A DNA stretch of 39,360 nt from JAPHTQ01 sp050302275 (GCA_050302275.1 JBNLAT010000028.1:1-39360), one strand, 5' to 3'. Positions 9,851-17,727 are shown, counted from the first letter of the stretch. The notes: generated by a model not told the origin, from the sequence alone. A program made the numbers and translations.

Positions 9851-9872
9851 CACCTGTCAGTTCTGACAGGTG
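9851..9872. promoter_or_regulatory. Perfect 10-2-10 palindrome upstream of the repeat lipoprotein
   Basis: CACCTGTCAG, TT, then CTGACAGGTG form a perfect inverted repeat, 56 bases after the regulator stop and about 80 bases before the lipoprotein start. No T-run follows, so it is a poor intrinsic terminator. Its symmetry and position fit an operator, possibly for the adjacent LuxR-type regulator. This is inference from position. Confidence 0.5.
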
Positions 9873-9951
9873 ACAACACCAGCTGAAAAACGTCATCCTT
9901 CCCGTAATTTCTGATAAAGCATTTCATATTACCTGGGGAAGGAAGATCGTG

Positions 9952-12345
9952 ATGAATATTTTTGCTACGCGTGCCTATGGAGTGTTGGCCTTATTGGCTA
10001 TTTTGCTGGTGGGTTGTGGCGGTGGTAGCGGCAGTAGTGACACCACTAGCATTACCGATGGGACTGGTGGCGGCACAAGCACAATCCCCAGCTTCACGCT
10101 AAAGAACCAGGGGCTAGGTGGCTTCATCAGGACCATTATCCCGGTCAATGATGGCAGTGGTGATATCTATGTAGGCGGTGGTTTCACAACCCATAACAGC
10201 ACAGCCGTCGGCCGTATCATTCGTTTAAACAGTGATAACACTGTCGACACCAGCTTTAATGCAGGTACTGGCTTTGACAGCCATGTTCAGGTCATAGCGC
10301 CTGCCAATGACGGCAGCGGAGACATCTATGTCGGTGGGTGGTTTGCCAGCTACAACGGCACCAGCAGCAACCGTATCATTCGCCTCAAGAGCGATGGAAC
10401 AGTCAACACCGCCTTCGCCGTAGGGAGCGGATTCGATAGTACAGTCTACGCTATCTCCCCCGCCAATGATGGCAGTGATGATATTTATGTGGGTGGTTCA
10501 TTCACCAACCACAACGGCACCGGAAGCAACTACATCATTCGTCTCAAGAGCGACGGAACAGTCAACACTGCCTTTGCAGTGGGGACCGGATTCAATACTA
10601 CAGTCAACGCGATTGCTACCGCCAATGATGGTAGCGGTGATATTTATGTGGGTGGCAACTTCACCAGCTATAACGGTACCGCTAGCAATCGTATAATCCG
10701 CCTCAAGAGTGATGGAACAGTCAACACTGCGTTTGTCGTAGGTGGTGGATTCAGTGGCACTGTGAGCACTATCGCATCAGCCACTGGTAGTAGCGGTGAT
10801 ATCTATGTGGGTGGCAACTTCAGCAGCTACAATGGCACCGCCAGCAGCCGTATTATCAGCCTGAAAAGTGACGGAACAATCAACACTGCATTTACCGTGG
10901 GGAGCGGATTCGATTTTGCAAGCACCGCAATTACTACCGCTAATGATGGCAGTGGTGATATCTATGTCGGTGGCTACTTCACCAGCTACAACGGCACCGC
11001 CAGCAACTGTATCATCCGTCTCAAAAGTGATGGCACGGTAAAGGCTACTTTCGACACAGGGAGTGGATTCACTGGTTACGTCTACACTACCGCATCCAGC
11101 AATGACGGTAGTGGCGACGTTTATGTGGGTGGAGATATCACTAGCTACAATGGAACCGTCAGTAACAGCCTTATTCACCTTACGAGTACAGGAGCAGTAA
11201 GCCAAACCTATTCTGTGAATGCAGGTTTTGATGACGAAGTCACAACAATCGCATCAACCAATGACGGTAGTGGCAATATCTATTTGGGCGGCAGCTTCGG
11301 CAGCTACAACGGCATCAGCAGCAACCGTATTATCAGCCTGAAAAGTGACGGAACAGTAAACACGGCCTTTGCCGTAGGGAGCGGATTCAATGTCATCAAT
11401 AGTACAGTCTATGCTATCACTCCCGCCAATGATAGCAGTGGTGATATCTATGTCGGTGGCAACTTCAGCAGCTACAATGGTACTGCCAGCAACCGTATCA
11501 TCCGCCTCAAGAGTGATGGAACAGTCAACACCACATTCAATACGGGTGTAGGATTTGACGATATCGTCGAAACTATTATTCCCGTCAATGACGGTAGCGG
11601 CGATATCTATGTGGGAGGCTGGTTTACCAGCTACAATGGTACCAGCAGCAGCCGTATTATCCGCCTGAAAAGTGACGGAACAATAAACACCACCTTTGCC
11701 GTGGGGAGCGGATTCAATGCCATCAGTAGTGAAGTCTATGCTATCACCCCCGTCAATGATGGCAGTGGTGATATCTATGTCGGTGGCAAATTCACCAGCT
11801 ATAACGGCACTCCCAGCAATCGCATCATTCGCCTCAAAAGTGATGGTTCAATAGTCGCCACCTTTGCTATTGGCGCGGGATTTAACAATACCGTCAAAAC
11901 GATCCTTTCAGCGAATGACGGCAGTGGCGATATCTATGTGGGTGGCCTATTCTCCAGCTACAACACCACCACCGCCAGCAACCGAATTATCCGCCTCAAA
12001 AACGATGGCACGGTGAACAGTACCTTTGCTGTTGGTGCAGGATTTAACAATACCATCAATACAATCTCCCCAGTGAATGACGGTAGTGGCGATATTTATA
12101 TCGGCGGTAGATTTTCTACTTATAATGAAAGCACCACCAGTAACGGGATTCTTCGCCTTAGAAATGATGGCACAATAAACAATGCCTTTATCATCGGCGA
12201 TGGGTTTCTATATGGCACAATCGACGCAATCACTCCAACAAACGATAGTTCTGGCAATTTCTATGTCGGCGGATGGTTTGTCAGCTACCAAACCACAACT
12301 GCGACACACATTATTTCGCTCAAAGCTGACGGCAGCATTTACTAA
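9952..12345 (+). CDS. Lipoprotein built of 14 delta-60-type repeats (probable beta-propeller)
   Basis: Secreted lipoprotein of 797 residues. The signal peptide ends in lipobox LVGC, followed by a flexible Gly/Ser/Thr linker. From about residue 66 to the end there are 14 repeats of about 53 residues with core NDGSGDIYVGG, a SYNGT-like segment, then RIIRLKSDG and NTAF. This matches the delta-60 repeat family, thought to form beta-propellers. The last unit stops after IISLKADG, and a lone strand (LGGFIRTIIPV) precedes the first unit, as expected if the first and last strands close a ring. It probably faces the periplasm or cell surface; ligand and function are unknown. An in-frame GTG lies one codon earlier; the ATG has GGAAGGAAG upstream. 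A terminator-like hairpin follows. Confidence 0.85.
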   Translation: MNIFATRAYGVLALLAILLVGCGGGSGSSDTTSITDGTGGGTSTIPSFTLKNQGLGGFIRTIIPVNDGSGDIYVGGGFTTHNSTAVGRIIRLNSDNTVDTSFNAGTGFDSHVQVIAPANDGSGDIYVGGWFASYNGTSSNRIIRLKSDGTVNTAFAVGSGFDSTVYAISPANDGSDDIYVGGSFTNHNGTGSNYIIRLKSDGTVNTAFAVGTGFNTTVNAIATANDGSGDIYVGGNFTSYNGTASNRIIRLKSDGTVNTAFVVGGGFSGTVSTIASATGSSGDIYVGGNFSSYNGTASSRIISLKSDGTINTAFTVGSGFDFASTAITTANDGSGDIYVGGYFTSYNGTASNCIIRLKSDGTVKATFDTGSGFTGYVYTTASSNDGSGDVYVGGDITSYNGTVSNSLIHLTSTGAVSQTYSVNAGFDDEVTTIASTNDGSGNIYLGGSFGSYNGISSNRIISLKSDGTVNTAFAVGSGFNVINSTVYAITPANDSSGDIYVGGNFSSYNGTASNRIIRLKSDGTVNTTFNTGVGFDDIVETIIPVNDGSGDIYVGGWFTSYNGTSSSRIIRLKSDGTINTTFAVGSGFNAISSEVYAITPVNDGSGDIYVGGKFTSYNGTPSNRIIRLKSDGSIVATFAIGAGFNNTVKTILSANDGSGDIYVGGLFSSYNTTTASNRIIRLKNDGTVNSTFAVGAGFNNTINTISPVNDGSGDIYIGGRFSTYNESTTSNGILRLRNDGTINNAFIIGDGFLYGTIDAITPTNDSSGNFYVGGWFVSYQTTTATHIISLKADGSIY
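10147..12342 (+). repeat. Fourteen tandem coding repeats of about 159 bases
   Basis: The repeats recur at about 159 bases (53 codons). Units 8, 10, 12 and 13 are one to three codons longer, with insertions such as NVINS or NAISS between the turn and the next strand. Units 2-4 and 9-10 are nearly identical over long stretches at both protein and DNA level, which points to recent duplication or gene conversion. Units 7 and 14 are the most divergent. Confidence 0.9.
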
Positions 12346-12357
12346 CTCATGAAACTG

Positions 12358-12388
12358 CAACACGTGCGGTAATTTTCCGCACATGTTG
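12358..12388 (+). terminator. Hairpin after the repeat lipoprotein
   Basis: Twelve-base arms CAACACGTGCGG / CCGCACATGTTG with one mismatch and a 7-base AT-rich loop, 12 bases after the lipoprotein stop. Only a weak T-rich tail follows, so the call is a probable terminator. Confidence 0.65.
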
Positions 12389-12468
12389 CATTTCTATCGT
12401 TTCTGACAGCTACGTACTTTACGAGCACGCAGATTAGAGCTTTCAGACCATGCTAAACTATCAAGCTC

Positions 12469-12832
12469 CTACAGCGCCTTACAAAGCGGCAAGCTTTTTC
12501 CAATTTCTTTATTTAACAAAGGCGTCAGCAATCCTGCCAGTAGCCCGATTAGTTGCCCCTTAAACGCATTAACAATTGCATCGGCAATGGCATCAACTAA
12601 GAAATCGAAAATACCGAGACCACTAAGACTAACCGTAATTGTCCCGGTACTTACATTGGGAGTGCTGATGGTGATCTTGGTAATACAGAGTTTACCCCCT
12701 TCCATACTGATAGTGATGGTACCGGTGGCACTGGCACTGGGGCTGTTTACCTTCACTGAACCACCAAGGCTAACGCTAGGATGGATAAACCCACATTTTG
12801 CGCCGATACTCCCACTTGCCGAGCCACTAAAA
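12469..12832 (-). pseudogene. Truncated copy of the possible TULIP-like gene at 17728-18405
   Basis: The minus-strand frame matches about residues 105-225 of the intact 225-residue protein encoded at 17728-18405, with only scattered substitutions. Shared blocks include SGSASGS, GAKCGFIHPSV, VKVNSPSASATGT, GKLCITKITISTP and DAIADAIVNAFKGQLIGLL. Similarity ends abruptly at 12832 (after the shared bases CTAAAA on the plus strand), just before AATAAGTAGGGTCAGATG. The N-terminal half is missing. The frame stays open a little further upstream and has a GTG inside, so a short C-terminal protein could still be made, but with no visible promoter or ribosome binding site it is best read as a remnant. 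Confidence 0.85.
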
Positions 12833-12876
12833 ATAAGTAGGGTCAGATGAAACTTACGATATCAAAGGAGTACCAA

Positions 12877-13446
12877 ATGAAGCCATACAGACCATTACTA
12901 ACAAAGAAAATATGGACTTTATTGTTTTTCGTGACACTCATGACGGCCGCTCAGCAGTCGGTTGGTGCTGAAAAATACGTATATAAATACGTTCTCTCTA
13001 AAGAAAGTAAACTTACCCGCACAGAATCAGAGTACGGTGGCCCTGATGCATACTTTACTGGCGAGGTTACAATTAAAGCCCGATATCAATTTATTTACGA
13101 TGATGGCACTGGGTTACCAGACAACCCCTATTTTGTTATCTACCCAGATGGGTCAGTGATGAAACAATTACCGTACCTCATTGAGCGAGATCGACCTGAA
13201 TACGCAACTGAAATACTGATTCATGGTGCAGACAAAATAGCGTTAGAGTTATTGGGTCCAGATCTGGCAGGTCAGGTTGCTACTGGAAAGTACCCATTTA
13301 TTTCTGGTGAAGCTGAGTTTGTTTTGACTAGCCTGTATGCAGGTTATGAGTGTGATCAGCCTTCTTTTGTTGGGAAGTATACGCGCATCAACAAAACCAT
13401 ATCGGCTCCATCATTTACCAAAATTAGTATGGCTAGCGGATGCTAG
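12877..13446 (+). CDS. Hypothetical secreted protein
   Basis: A 189-residue protein I do not recognise. The N-terminus is a clear signal peptide: basic start, hydrophobic core IWTLLFFVTLMTAAQ, and likely cleavage before AEKYVYK. The mature part is mixed beta-like with no repeats. Two cysteines lie near the C-terminus, one in YECDQ and one as the very last residue, and could form a disulfide. The start chosen has AAGGAG six bases upstream; an earlier in-frame ATG at 12847 lacks one. It begins only about 45 bases past the break point of the truncated gene on the other strand, so it may have arrived with the event that broke that gene. No function can be assigned. Confidence 0.7.
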   Translation: MKPYRPLLTKKIWTLLFFVTLMTAAQQSVGAEKYVYKYVLSKESKLTRTESEYGGPDAYFTGEVTIKARYQFIYDDGTGLPDNPYFVIYPDGSVMKQLPYLIERDRPEYATEILIHGADKIALELLGPDLAGQVATGKYPFISGEAEFVLTSLYAGYECDQPSFVGKYTRINKTISAPSFTKISMASGC

Positions 13447-13509
13447 TTGGCGGAATTACTCGGTGAGTTTTTATTTAATATTTGTTTTCATTTCCCCCGC
13501 ATTTTTCCC

Positions 13510-13538
13510 TTGACTACCCCTCCCTTTATCCATAACTT
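13510..13538 (+). promoter_or_regulatory. Candidate sigma-70 promoter for the structured leader and 13762 gene
   Basis: TTGACT (13510-13515) and TAACTT (13533-13538) are separated by 17 bases. The -35 box is close to consensus and the -10 box is moderate (3 of 6). Transcription would start near 13545, ahead of the hairpin cluster. Confidence 0.4.
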
Positions 13539-13572
13539 GGACAGTGCAACACCGCTCAAAACAAAGCGCCGA

Positions 13573-13741
13573 GTGTATAGTGCAGCAACACCATACACCC
13601 GGCTAACCCTAAGACTGTACTCGGCAGAACTTAGGGCTGCATGGAGTATACAACACTGTTGTGTGACTGGCGGCCCTTCTGTCTCAATGACGTCGGGGCC
13701 GCTTTGCGTTGAGCTTCCATCAACCCGGCAATAACGCCGGA
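13573..13741 (+). promoter_or_regulatory. Leader region with five consecutive inverted repeats
   Basis: Five hairpin-forming repeats follow one another with little space: GTGTAT/ATACAC (13573-13598), CCCTAAG/CTTAGGG (13607-13636), ACAACA C TGTTGT (about 13650-13662), GCGGCCC/GGGCCGC (13670-13702) and CCGGC/GCCGG (about 13723-13738), the last just before the Shine-Dalgarno sequence of the 106-residue gene. The 315-base gap between genes holds no other coding sequence. It could be a structured 5' untranslated region, a small RNA, or the scar of a mobile element. The call rests on visible complementarity only. Confidence 0.5.
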
Positions 13742-13761
13742 ACGACAAGGAGCCAAAAGCT

Positions 13762-14082
13762 ATGTCACACGCAAACACCAATATCATCTATCCCCAATCC
13801 ACCGACCGTACTGCCGCCTGGCAGGTACGCGAAGACGGTGACGACTACGGCAAAGGCAGCAACAGCAACGTCCAGAGCGTTTCCCTGTCCGACCTGCATA
13901 ACCGTGTCCTCGAACGGCTTGACCGGGCCAAGGCCCTGACCCACCTGCTTAAAACCGCTGATACGCAGGCAGACAACGTTATCCAGCATACTCTGGGCAC
14001 GATTGAAGAACACATCGAGCAGGCTCAGGGTACCAGTGAGCGAATGTGGGGGTATATTCAGCGGGAGAGGCGCGGTGGCTAG
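13762..14082 (+). CDS. Small hypothetical helical protein (106 aa)
   Basis: Cytoplasmic protein of 106 residues without a signal peptide. The first 40 residues are polar and probably disordered. The rest (from SVSLSDLHNRVLERLDRAKAL to the C-terminus) is predicted by eye to be two or three amphipathic helices. The layout resembles small DUF3077/DUF6124-type proteins of Pseudomonas, but I cannot claim membership. AAGGAG lies about 8 bases before the ATG. A strong terminator follows, so it is monocistronic, and a highly structured leader precedes it. Function unknown. Confidence 0.7.
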   Translation: MSHANTNIIYPQSTDRTAAWQVREDGDDYGKGSNSNVQSVSLSDLHNRVLERLDRAKALTHLLKTADTQADNVIQHTLGTIEEHIEQAQGTSERMWGYIQRERRGG

Positions 14083-14114
14083 CGTATAAGGCCCCGCACT
14101 CTGAGATGAGTAAA

Positions 14115-14148
14115 GGGAAGGCCATAACGGCCTTCCCTTTCTTTTTAT
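14115..14148 (+). terminator. Strong intrinsic terminator after the 106-residue gene
   Basis: Nine-base-pair stem GGGAAGGCC / GGCCTTCCC with a 5-base loop, followed by TTTCTTTTTATT. It lies between two convergent genes and overlaps the end of the minus-strand lipoprotein gene by a few bases, so it may serve both. Confidence 0.9.
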
Positions 14149-14741
14149 TGCTGCAGTGGGTCGGAAGATGAGGCGATATAGCTGGGAGTTACAATGTCTG
14201 TAGTATCATCCCGGTACAGGGTGATATTGGGCAGTGCGGTATCATCGACCACATAGAATGTGTGTGTGGTATAGCCAACGGGAACACTGCTGAAATAGGT
14301 GCCGGTCTTTGCGGTGATCTCAAGCCCCATCACAGTAACAGTTTCGTTGGCACTCAAAGGGCCAGAGGCGTCTGCCGCGGTGGGAATATTGTTGTTTTTC
14401 CAACCAGACAACGCCACATTCCCCTGAGTCGACTCAGATAGTGTCCCAGTCAGCGTGGAGACATCAGGAGCGACTGCACAGGTGATATCCCCCGTGTAGA
14501 CCATTGCTGAGTTCACCCATTGGTTACCTGTTATCGCTGCTGAGTCTATTTGACCATTAATGCCATCCGGAGTGTAACAGGCAGAGGTGTAAGTACCGTC
14601 AAGGGTATGCGTGCCACCGCTCACGGTAGCAACAACCATCGATGTTTGAGCGGGTGTACCGCTACTACTGCTACCACCACCACATGCGCTCATTAGCACT
14701 GATGAAACGACGAGAGTTCCCAAAATAGTTTTTTTAATCAT
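14145..14741 (-). CDS. Hypothetical lipoprotein
   Basis: A 198-residue predicted lipoprotein. The signal peptide is MIKKTILGTLVVSSVLMSAC, with the lipidated cysteine at residue 20, followed by a Gly/Ser linker. The mature part is rich in Thr, Ser and Val and looks like a small beta domain; four further cysteines (in SACYTPDG, ITCAV and nearby) may form disulfides. A longer frame begins at 14822, but the extra N-terminus is not signal-like; the ATG at 14741 has GGTGA at suitable spacing. It is transcribed toward the shared terminator. No family recognised; the lack of aspartate after the cysteine allows outer-membrane targeting. Confidence 0.7.
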   Translation of the reverse strand: MIKKTILGTLVVSSVLMSACGGGSSSSGTPAQTSMVVATVSGGTHTLDGTYTSACYTPDGINGQIDSAAITGNQWVNSAMVYTGDITCAVAPDVSTLTGTLSESTQGNVALSGWKNNNIPTAADASGPLSANETVTVMGLEITAKTGTYFSSVPVGYTTHTFYVVDDTALPNITLYRDDTTDIVTPSYIASSSDPLQQ

Positions 14742-14854
14742 TGCTTTCACCATTGAATGTTTTTGTTCCGGCAGTATCCGGGCTGATGCCATGGCAAGGC
14801 GATCGTAGCCGATGTGGCGCACGGATTTCAGTAGCCGCAGCTAAAAACGAGGCG

Positions 14855-14879
14855 AATGGTAAAAATGTTAAATGGTAAA
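14855..14879. repeat. Two direct AATGGTAAA repeats upstream of the AbiEi-TetR gene
   Basis: The 9-mer AATGGTAAA occurs at 14855-14863 and 14871-14879, a 16-base period, about 80-105 bases before the start of the fusion regulator and in the divergent interval with the minus-strand lipoprotein gene. Could be a binding site; weak evidence. Confidence 0.3.
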
Positions 14880-14959
14880 TTTGTATCGAATCAGCACGCT
14901 TGAGTTATCGCGACAAAAGAATTAGTTTTAAAAAAACCACACATCCTCTCGAGGTCGCC

Positions 14960-16204
14960 ATGAACACAATAACGACTAAAAAATTAAACGCCGCATTCGA
15001 GAAAAAGCCAGCCATCAAAAGCCAGGATCTCATCCCCATTGTTGGCTCCCGCGCCAATATTTCGAGGCTGGTAAAGGAAGGGAAGCTGTACGCGCTGGGC
15101 AGCGGTTATTACAGCAAAAACAAGACTCGGCTCATCGACAAGAAGCTATCCATTCTCAGCAACTATTACCCCTCCGCTGTCCTGGTTGGACATAACGCCC
15201 TGTACCTGCATGGCGTTTTCTCCAGACCGATCGATGAGATAGAGATTCAAATAGACAGCGAGCAATCGCTTAGGAATGCACTATTCAAGGTGCGTCGCGT
15301 CAAAAAGGAGCGCATGGTTGGGGCGGCCCTTGTGCCTTTTAACGAAGGAAAACTCAAAACCTACCCGCTGGAGAAGCTACTCTGCATCCTGTCCAAATCG
15401 AAGGCGACGGAGGAGCTGTTTCGTAACGCATTAAAGAACATCCGCAAAAAGAAAGTGGTGCTGAATGAAGCCAGGGTCAGAAAGTTTGATATTGACCTGG
15501 AGACAAAGGCCCACGAAAAGATCTTCTCGGATAAGCTCGCCGAAATCACTAAAAAAGCAGCACGCAAGCCCACCAAGAAGAATCGCCGAAAGAGACAGGC
15601 CAGCCGGGAAGAGATCGTTACTGCTGCCAAGGCGCTTTTCGTTGAAACCGGCTTACATGGAACAAGCCTGCGCCAGATATCCGACTATATCAATGTCGAT
15701 CTGACCAGCCTTACCCAACACTTCAAGAGCCGTTATGATCTCAAGCAGGCTATTTGTGACCAACGCCTCGCAGAGTTAGAAGCAACTTTCTATGAGTACA
15801 GCCCACCTGAAGAACTGACCCGTTTATCGCCCGTTGAGCAATTGCAATGTTTTATACGCGGCACGATGGATAATGTTGATCGTGTGCAGGGAGAACAGGA
15901 ATTCCGCTTTCAGGCATGGGCAATCGCTGAACAACACAATACGATGAACAGTATCGTCAAATGCCACTGCCAACCAGCATTAGCATATATCAGCGATCTT
16001 ATACGAACTGAAAATAGTGATATTTCACCCGTTGAGGCAGAGGTCCGCGCGGGTATGTTGTTATTAACGCTGGATGGCTACAACTATCTCAAATGGATCT
16101 ATATCGATGCGATTGATTTTTCCACGTCGAAAATGGAGTTCCTGGAGAATTACAAAAACATGATCGTAAACCTTATTGTTCCCAGGTGCTTTGAAACGGT
16201 GTAA
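14960..16204 (+). CDS. Fusion regulator: AbiEi-like antitoxin domain plus TetR-family repressor
   Basis: A 414-residue two-part protein. Residues about 10-180 look like the AbiEi antitoxin family: a winged-helix segment (IVGSRANISRLVKEGKLYAL then GSGYYS), then the core SAVLVGHNALYLHGV and a YPLEKLLCILSKSK segment. A strongly basic linker (KKAARKPTKKNRRKRQ) leads to a TetR domain whose HTH reads EEIVTAAKALFVETGLHGTS then LRQISDYINVDLTSLTQHFK, followed by a helical ligand-binding region. The start at 14960 is preferred over an earlier ATG at 14900 because GAGG precedes it. There is no AbiEii toxin next to it; an APC permease follows 112 bases downstream on the same strand. It probably binds DNA through two separate HTH units and may control the permease. 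Confidence 0.8.
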   Translation: MNTITTKKLNAAFEKKPAIKSQDLIPIVGSRANISRLVKEGKLYALGSGYYSKNKTRLIDKKLSILSNYYPSAVLVGHNALYLHGVFSRPIDEIEIQIDSEQSLRNALFKVRRVKKERMVGAALVPFNEGKLKTYPLEKLLCILSKSKATEELFRNALKNIRKKKVVLNEARVRKFDIDLETKAHEKIFSDKLAEITKKAARKPTKKNRRKRQASREEIVTAAKALFVETGLHGTSLRQISDYINVDLTSLTQHFKSRYDLKQAICDQRLAELEATFYEYSPPEELTRLSPVEQLQCFIRGTMDNVDRVQGEQEFRFQAWAIAEQHNTMNSIVKCHCQPALAYISDLIRTENSDISPVEAEVRAGMLLLTLDGYNYLKWIYIDAIDFSTSKMEFLENYKNMIVNLIVPRCFETV

Positions 16205-16316
16205 ATCAGGCACTCCTGATGAATGTGAAGAAACGCTGCTTCACATTGAACTATCGACGCATAACCCCTACTAACTCCTTAGCAGGAAAGCGTTCTCGGG
16301 CAATTCTGACGGAGTC

Positions 16317-17609
16317 ATGCACACAACCCAAAAACCCATCACTTTCTGGTCGTCCGTTTCCATGGGTATTGGTGCCATGGTCGGTGCGGGGATATTTGCG
16401 CTGCTAGGTGAGGCCAGCGCGATTGCTGGTAGCGCGGTATATATCTCTTTCATCGTTGGCGGACTGATCGCCCTCTCCAGCGCCTATTCGCTTGGGAAGT
16501 TAGGCGCATCCTTCCCCTCTTCCGGTGGAATTATCGAGTATCTGACCCAGGCCTACGGTGTTGGTTATTTCACCGGCACCATGAGTATCATGCTCTATTT
16601 TGCGGCGGTGGTTTCTCTCAGTCTCGTCTCTGAGGCCTTCGCCAACTATGCAGTCACCTTCCTTCCCGGCAATCACTCTCCGCTTTGGCATCAGATGTTT
16701 TCCAGCGGCATCGTCATTCTGTTTGTCCTGATTAATCTCAGGGGGGCGAAGGATGTAGCGTTTTGGGAGAGGTTAACCGTTGCCCTGAAATTCATCGTGC
16801 TGGTGGGATTGTCCATTGCGGGCATCGCCTACCTGCAGCCGAATCTTTTGTCGCCGCAGAACTACCCGCCAACCAGTTCGATCTTCTACAGTCTGGCGGT
16901 CACCTTCTTTGCCTTTGAGGGTTTCCGGGTTATCACCAATACAGCAGAGGATATGCCCAACCCGGAGAAAACCCTGCCGAGAGCGATGATGGCTGCGGTG
17001 CTTATCGTGATGGTGCTTTATGTAGCTATCGCGTTTGCGGTGTTCGGTAACCTGCCGACCCCGAAGATTATCGCAGCAAAAGACTTTGCCCTGGCTGAGG
17101 CGGCCCTGCCGGTATTCGGCCAGATCGGTTTTACCGTAGTAACGATCACGGCGCTAATCGCTACCGCTTCGGCGATTAATGCCAATCTCTATGCGGTGAC
17201 CAATGTCACCTATCAGTTGGCAAAGGATGGCGAACTTCCCCAGGCGTTCGGCGAGCCCATCGCGCATAGCCGCGAGGGGCTGATCATCAGCGGCATCATC
17301 GTTATCCTGCTAACGCTGCTGTTCGATCTGAAGGAGATCGCCTCGATAGGTTCTATCTCGGTGTTGTTTGTGCATGCGGTGACGCACGCTGGTCATCTGC
17401 GCATTATTCGAAAAACCGGCGCTTCCACCGCGCTGGTCTGGCTTGCGTTGCTACTCTGTGCTGTCGCGATGCTACTGGCCTTCGTTTATGTTTCCCAACA
17501 CTCCAGTAATGTCGCCGTTGTGCTACTCGGCTTCCTGTTTACTGCGGCCGCGACGGAGTTTCTGCTACAGAAAATCCATCAACGGGAAGTCCAGCCACGG
17601 ATTTCATGA
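16317..17609 (+). CDS. APC-family amino acid permease
   Basis: Inner-membrane secondary transporter of 430 residues with about twelve hydrophobic segments. The first helix has the APC substrate-binding signature GIGAMVGAGIFALLG. Helix 6 carries the typical FFAFEGFRVITNTAEDMPNP motif, where membrane transporters of this superfamily bind substrate and ion. Length is normal for the YfnA/CAT-like branch; the substrate is probably an amino acid but cannot be read from sequence. GGAG is only two bases before the ATG, so a downstream ATG (16362) cannot be excluded. It lies behind the AbiEi-TetR fusion gene, which may regulate it. Confidence 0.88.
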   Translation: MHTTQKPITFWSSVSMGIGAMVGAGIFALLGEASAIAGSAVYISFIVGGLIALSSAYSLGKLGASFPSSGGIIEYLTQAYGVGYFTGTMSIMLYFAAVVSLSLVSEAFANYAVTFLPGNHSPLWHQMFSSGIVILFVLINLRGAKDVAFWERLTVALKFIVLVGLSIAGIAYLQPNLLSPQNYPPTSSIFYSLAVTFFAFEGFRVITNTAEDMPNPEKTLPRAMMAAVLIVMVLYVAIAFAVFGNLPTPKIIAAKDFALAEAALPVFGQIGFTVVTITALIATASAINANLYAVTNVTYQLAKDGELPQAFGEPIAHSREGLIISGIIVILLTLLFDLKEIASIGSISVLFVHAVTHAGHLRIIRKTGASTALVWLALLLCAVAMLLAFVYVSQHSSNVAVVLLGFLFTAAATEFLLQKIHQREVQPRIS

Positions 17610-17687
17610 GCAGCATCGAGACTCAATCCGCGCGATAGCCTAGAAAACGCTTTAAAAGCTCCCCCCATGATAGGAAGGCACAACCAT

Positions 17688-17714
17688 GCAGTCAGGCCGA
17701 AAAGGCCTGACTGC
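17688..17714 (-). terminator. Hairpin downstream of the possible TULIP gene
   Basis: Eleven-base-pair perfect stem GCAGTCAGGCC / GGCCTGACTGC with a 5-base loop, between the convergent permease and the minus-strand gene. No clear T-run on either side, so its efficiency as an intrinsic terminator is uncertain. Confidence 0.6.
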
Positions 17715-17727
17715 AATGTCTGAAAGC

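Noticed and set aside
10777..11205. A minus-strand gene inside the repeat lipoprotein
   Set aside because: It is only the antisense shadow of repeated coding DNA.
10147..12342. Tandem repeats read as a CRISPR or non-coding satellite
   Set aside because: The repeats are in frame, keep codon phase, and encode a consistent delta-60 motif behind a lipoprotein signal.
13607..13702. An integron attC site
   Set aside because: The inverted repeats lack the paired RYYYAAC/GTTRRRY core boxes, and no integrase is present.
14960..17609. A type IV AbiE toxin-antitoxin system
   Set aside because: Only an AbiEi-like domain is present, fused to TetR; no AbiEii nucleotidyltransferase is encoded on either side.
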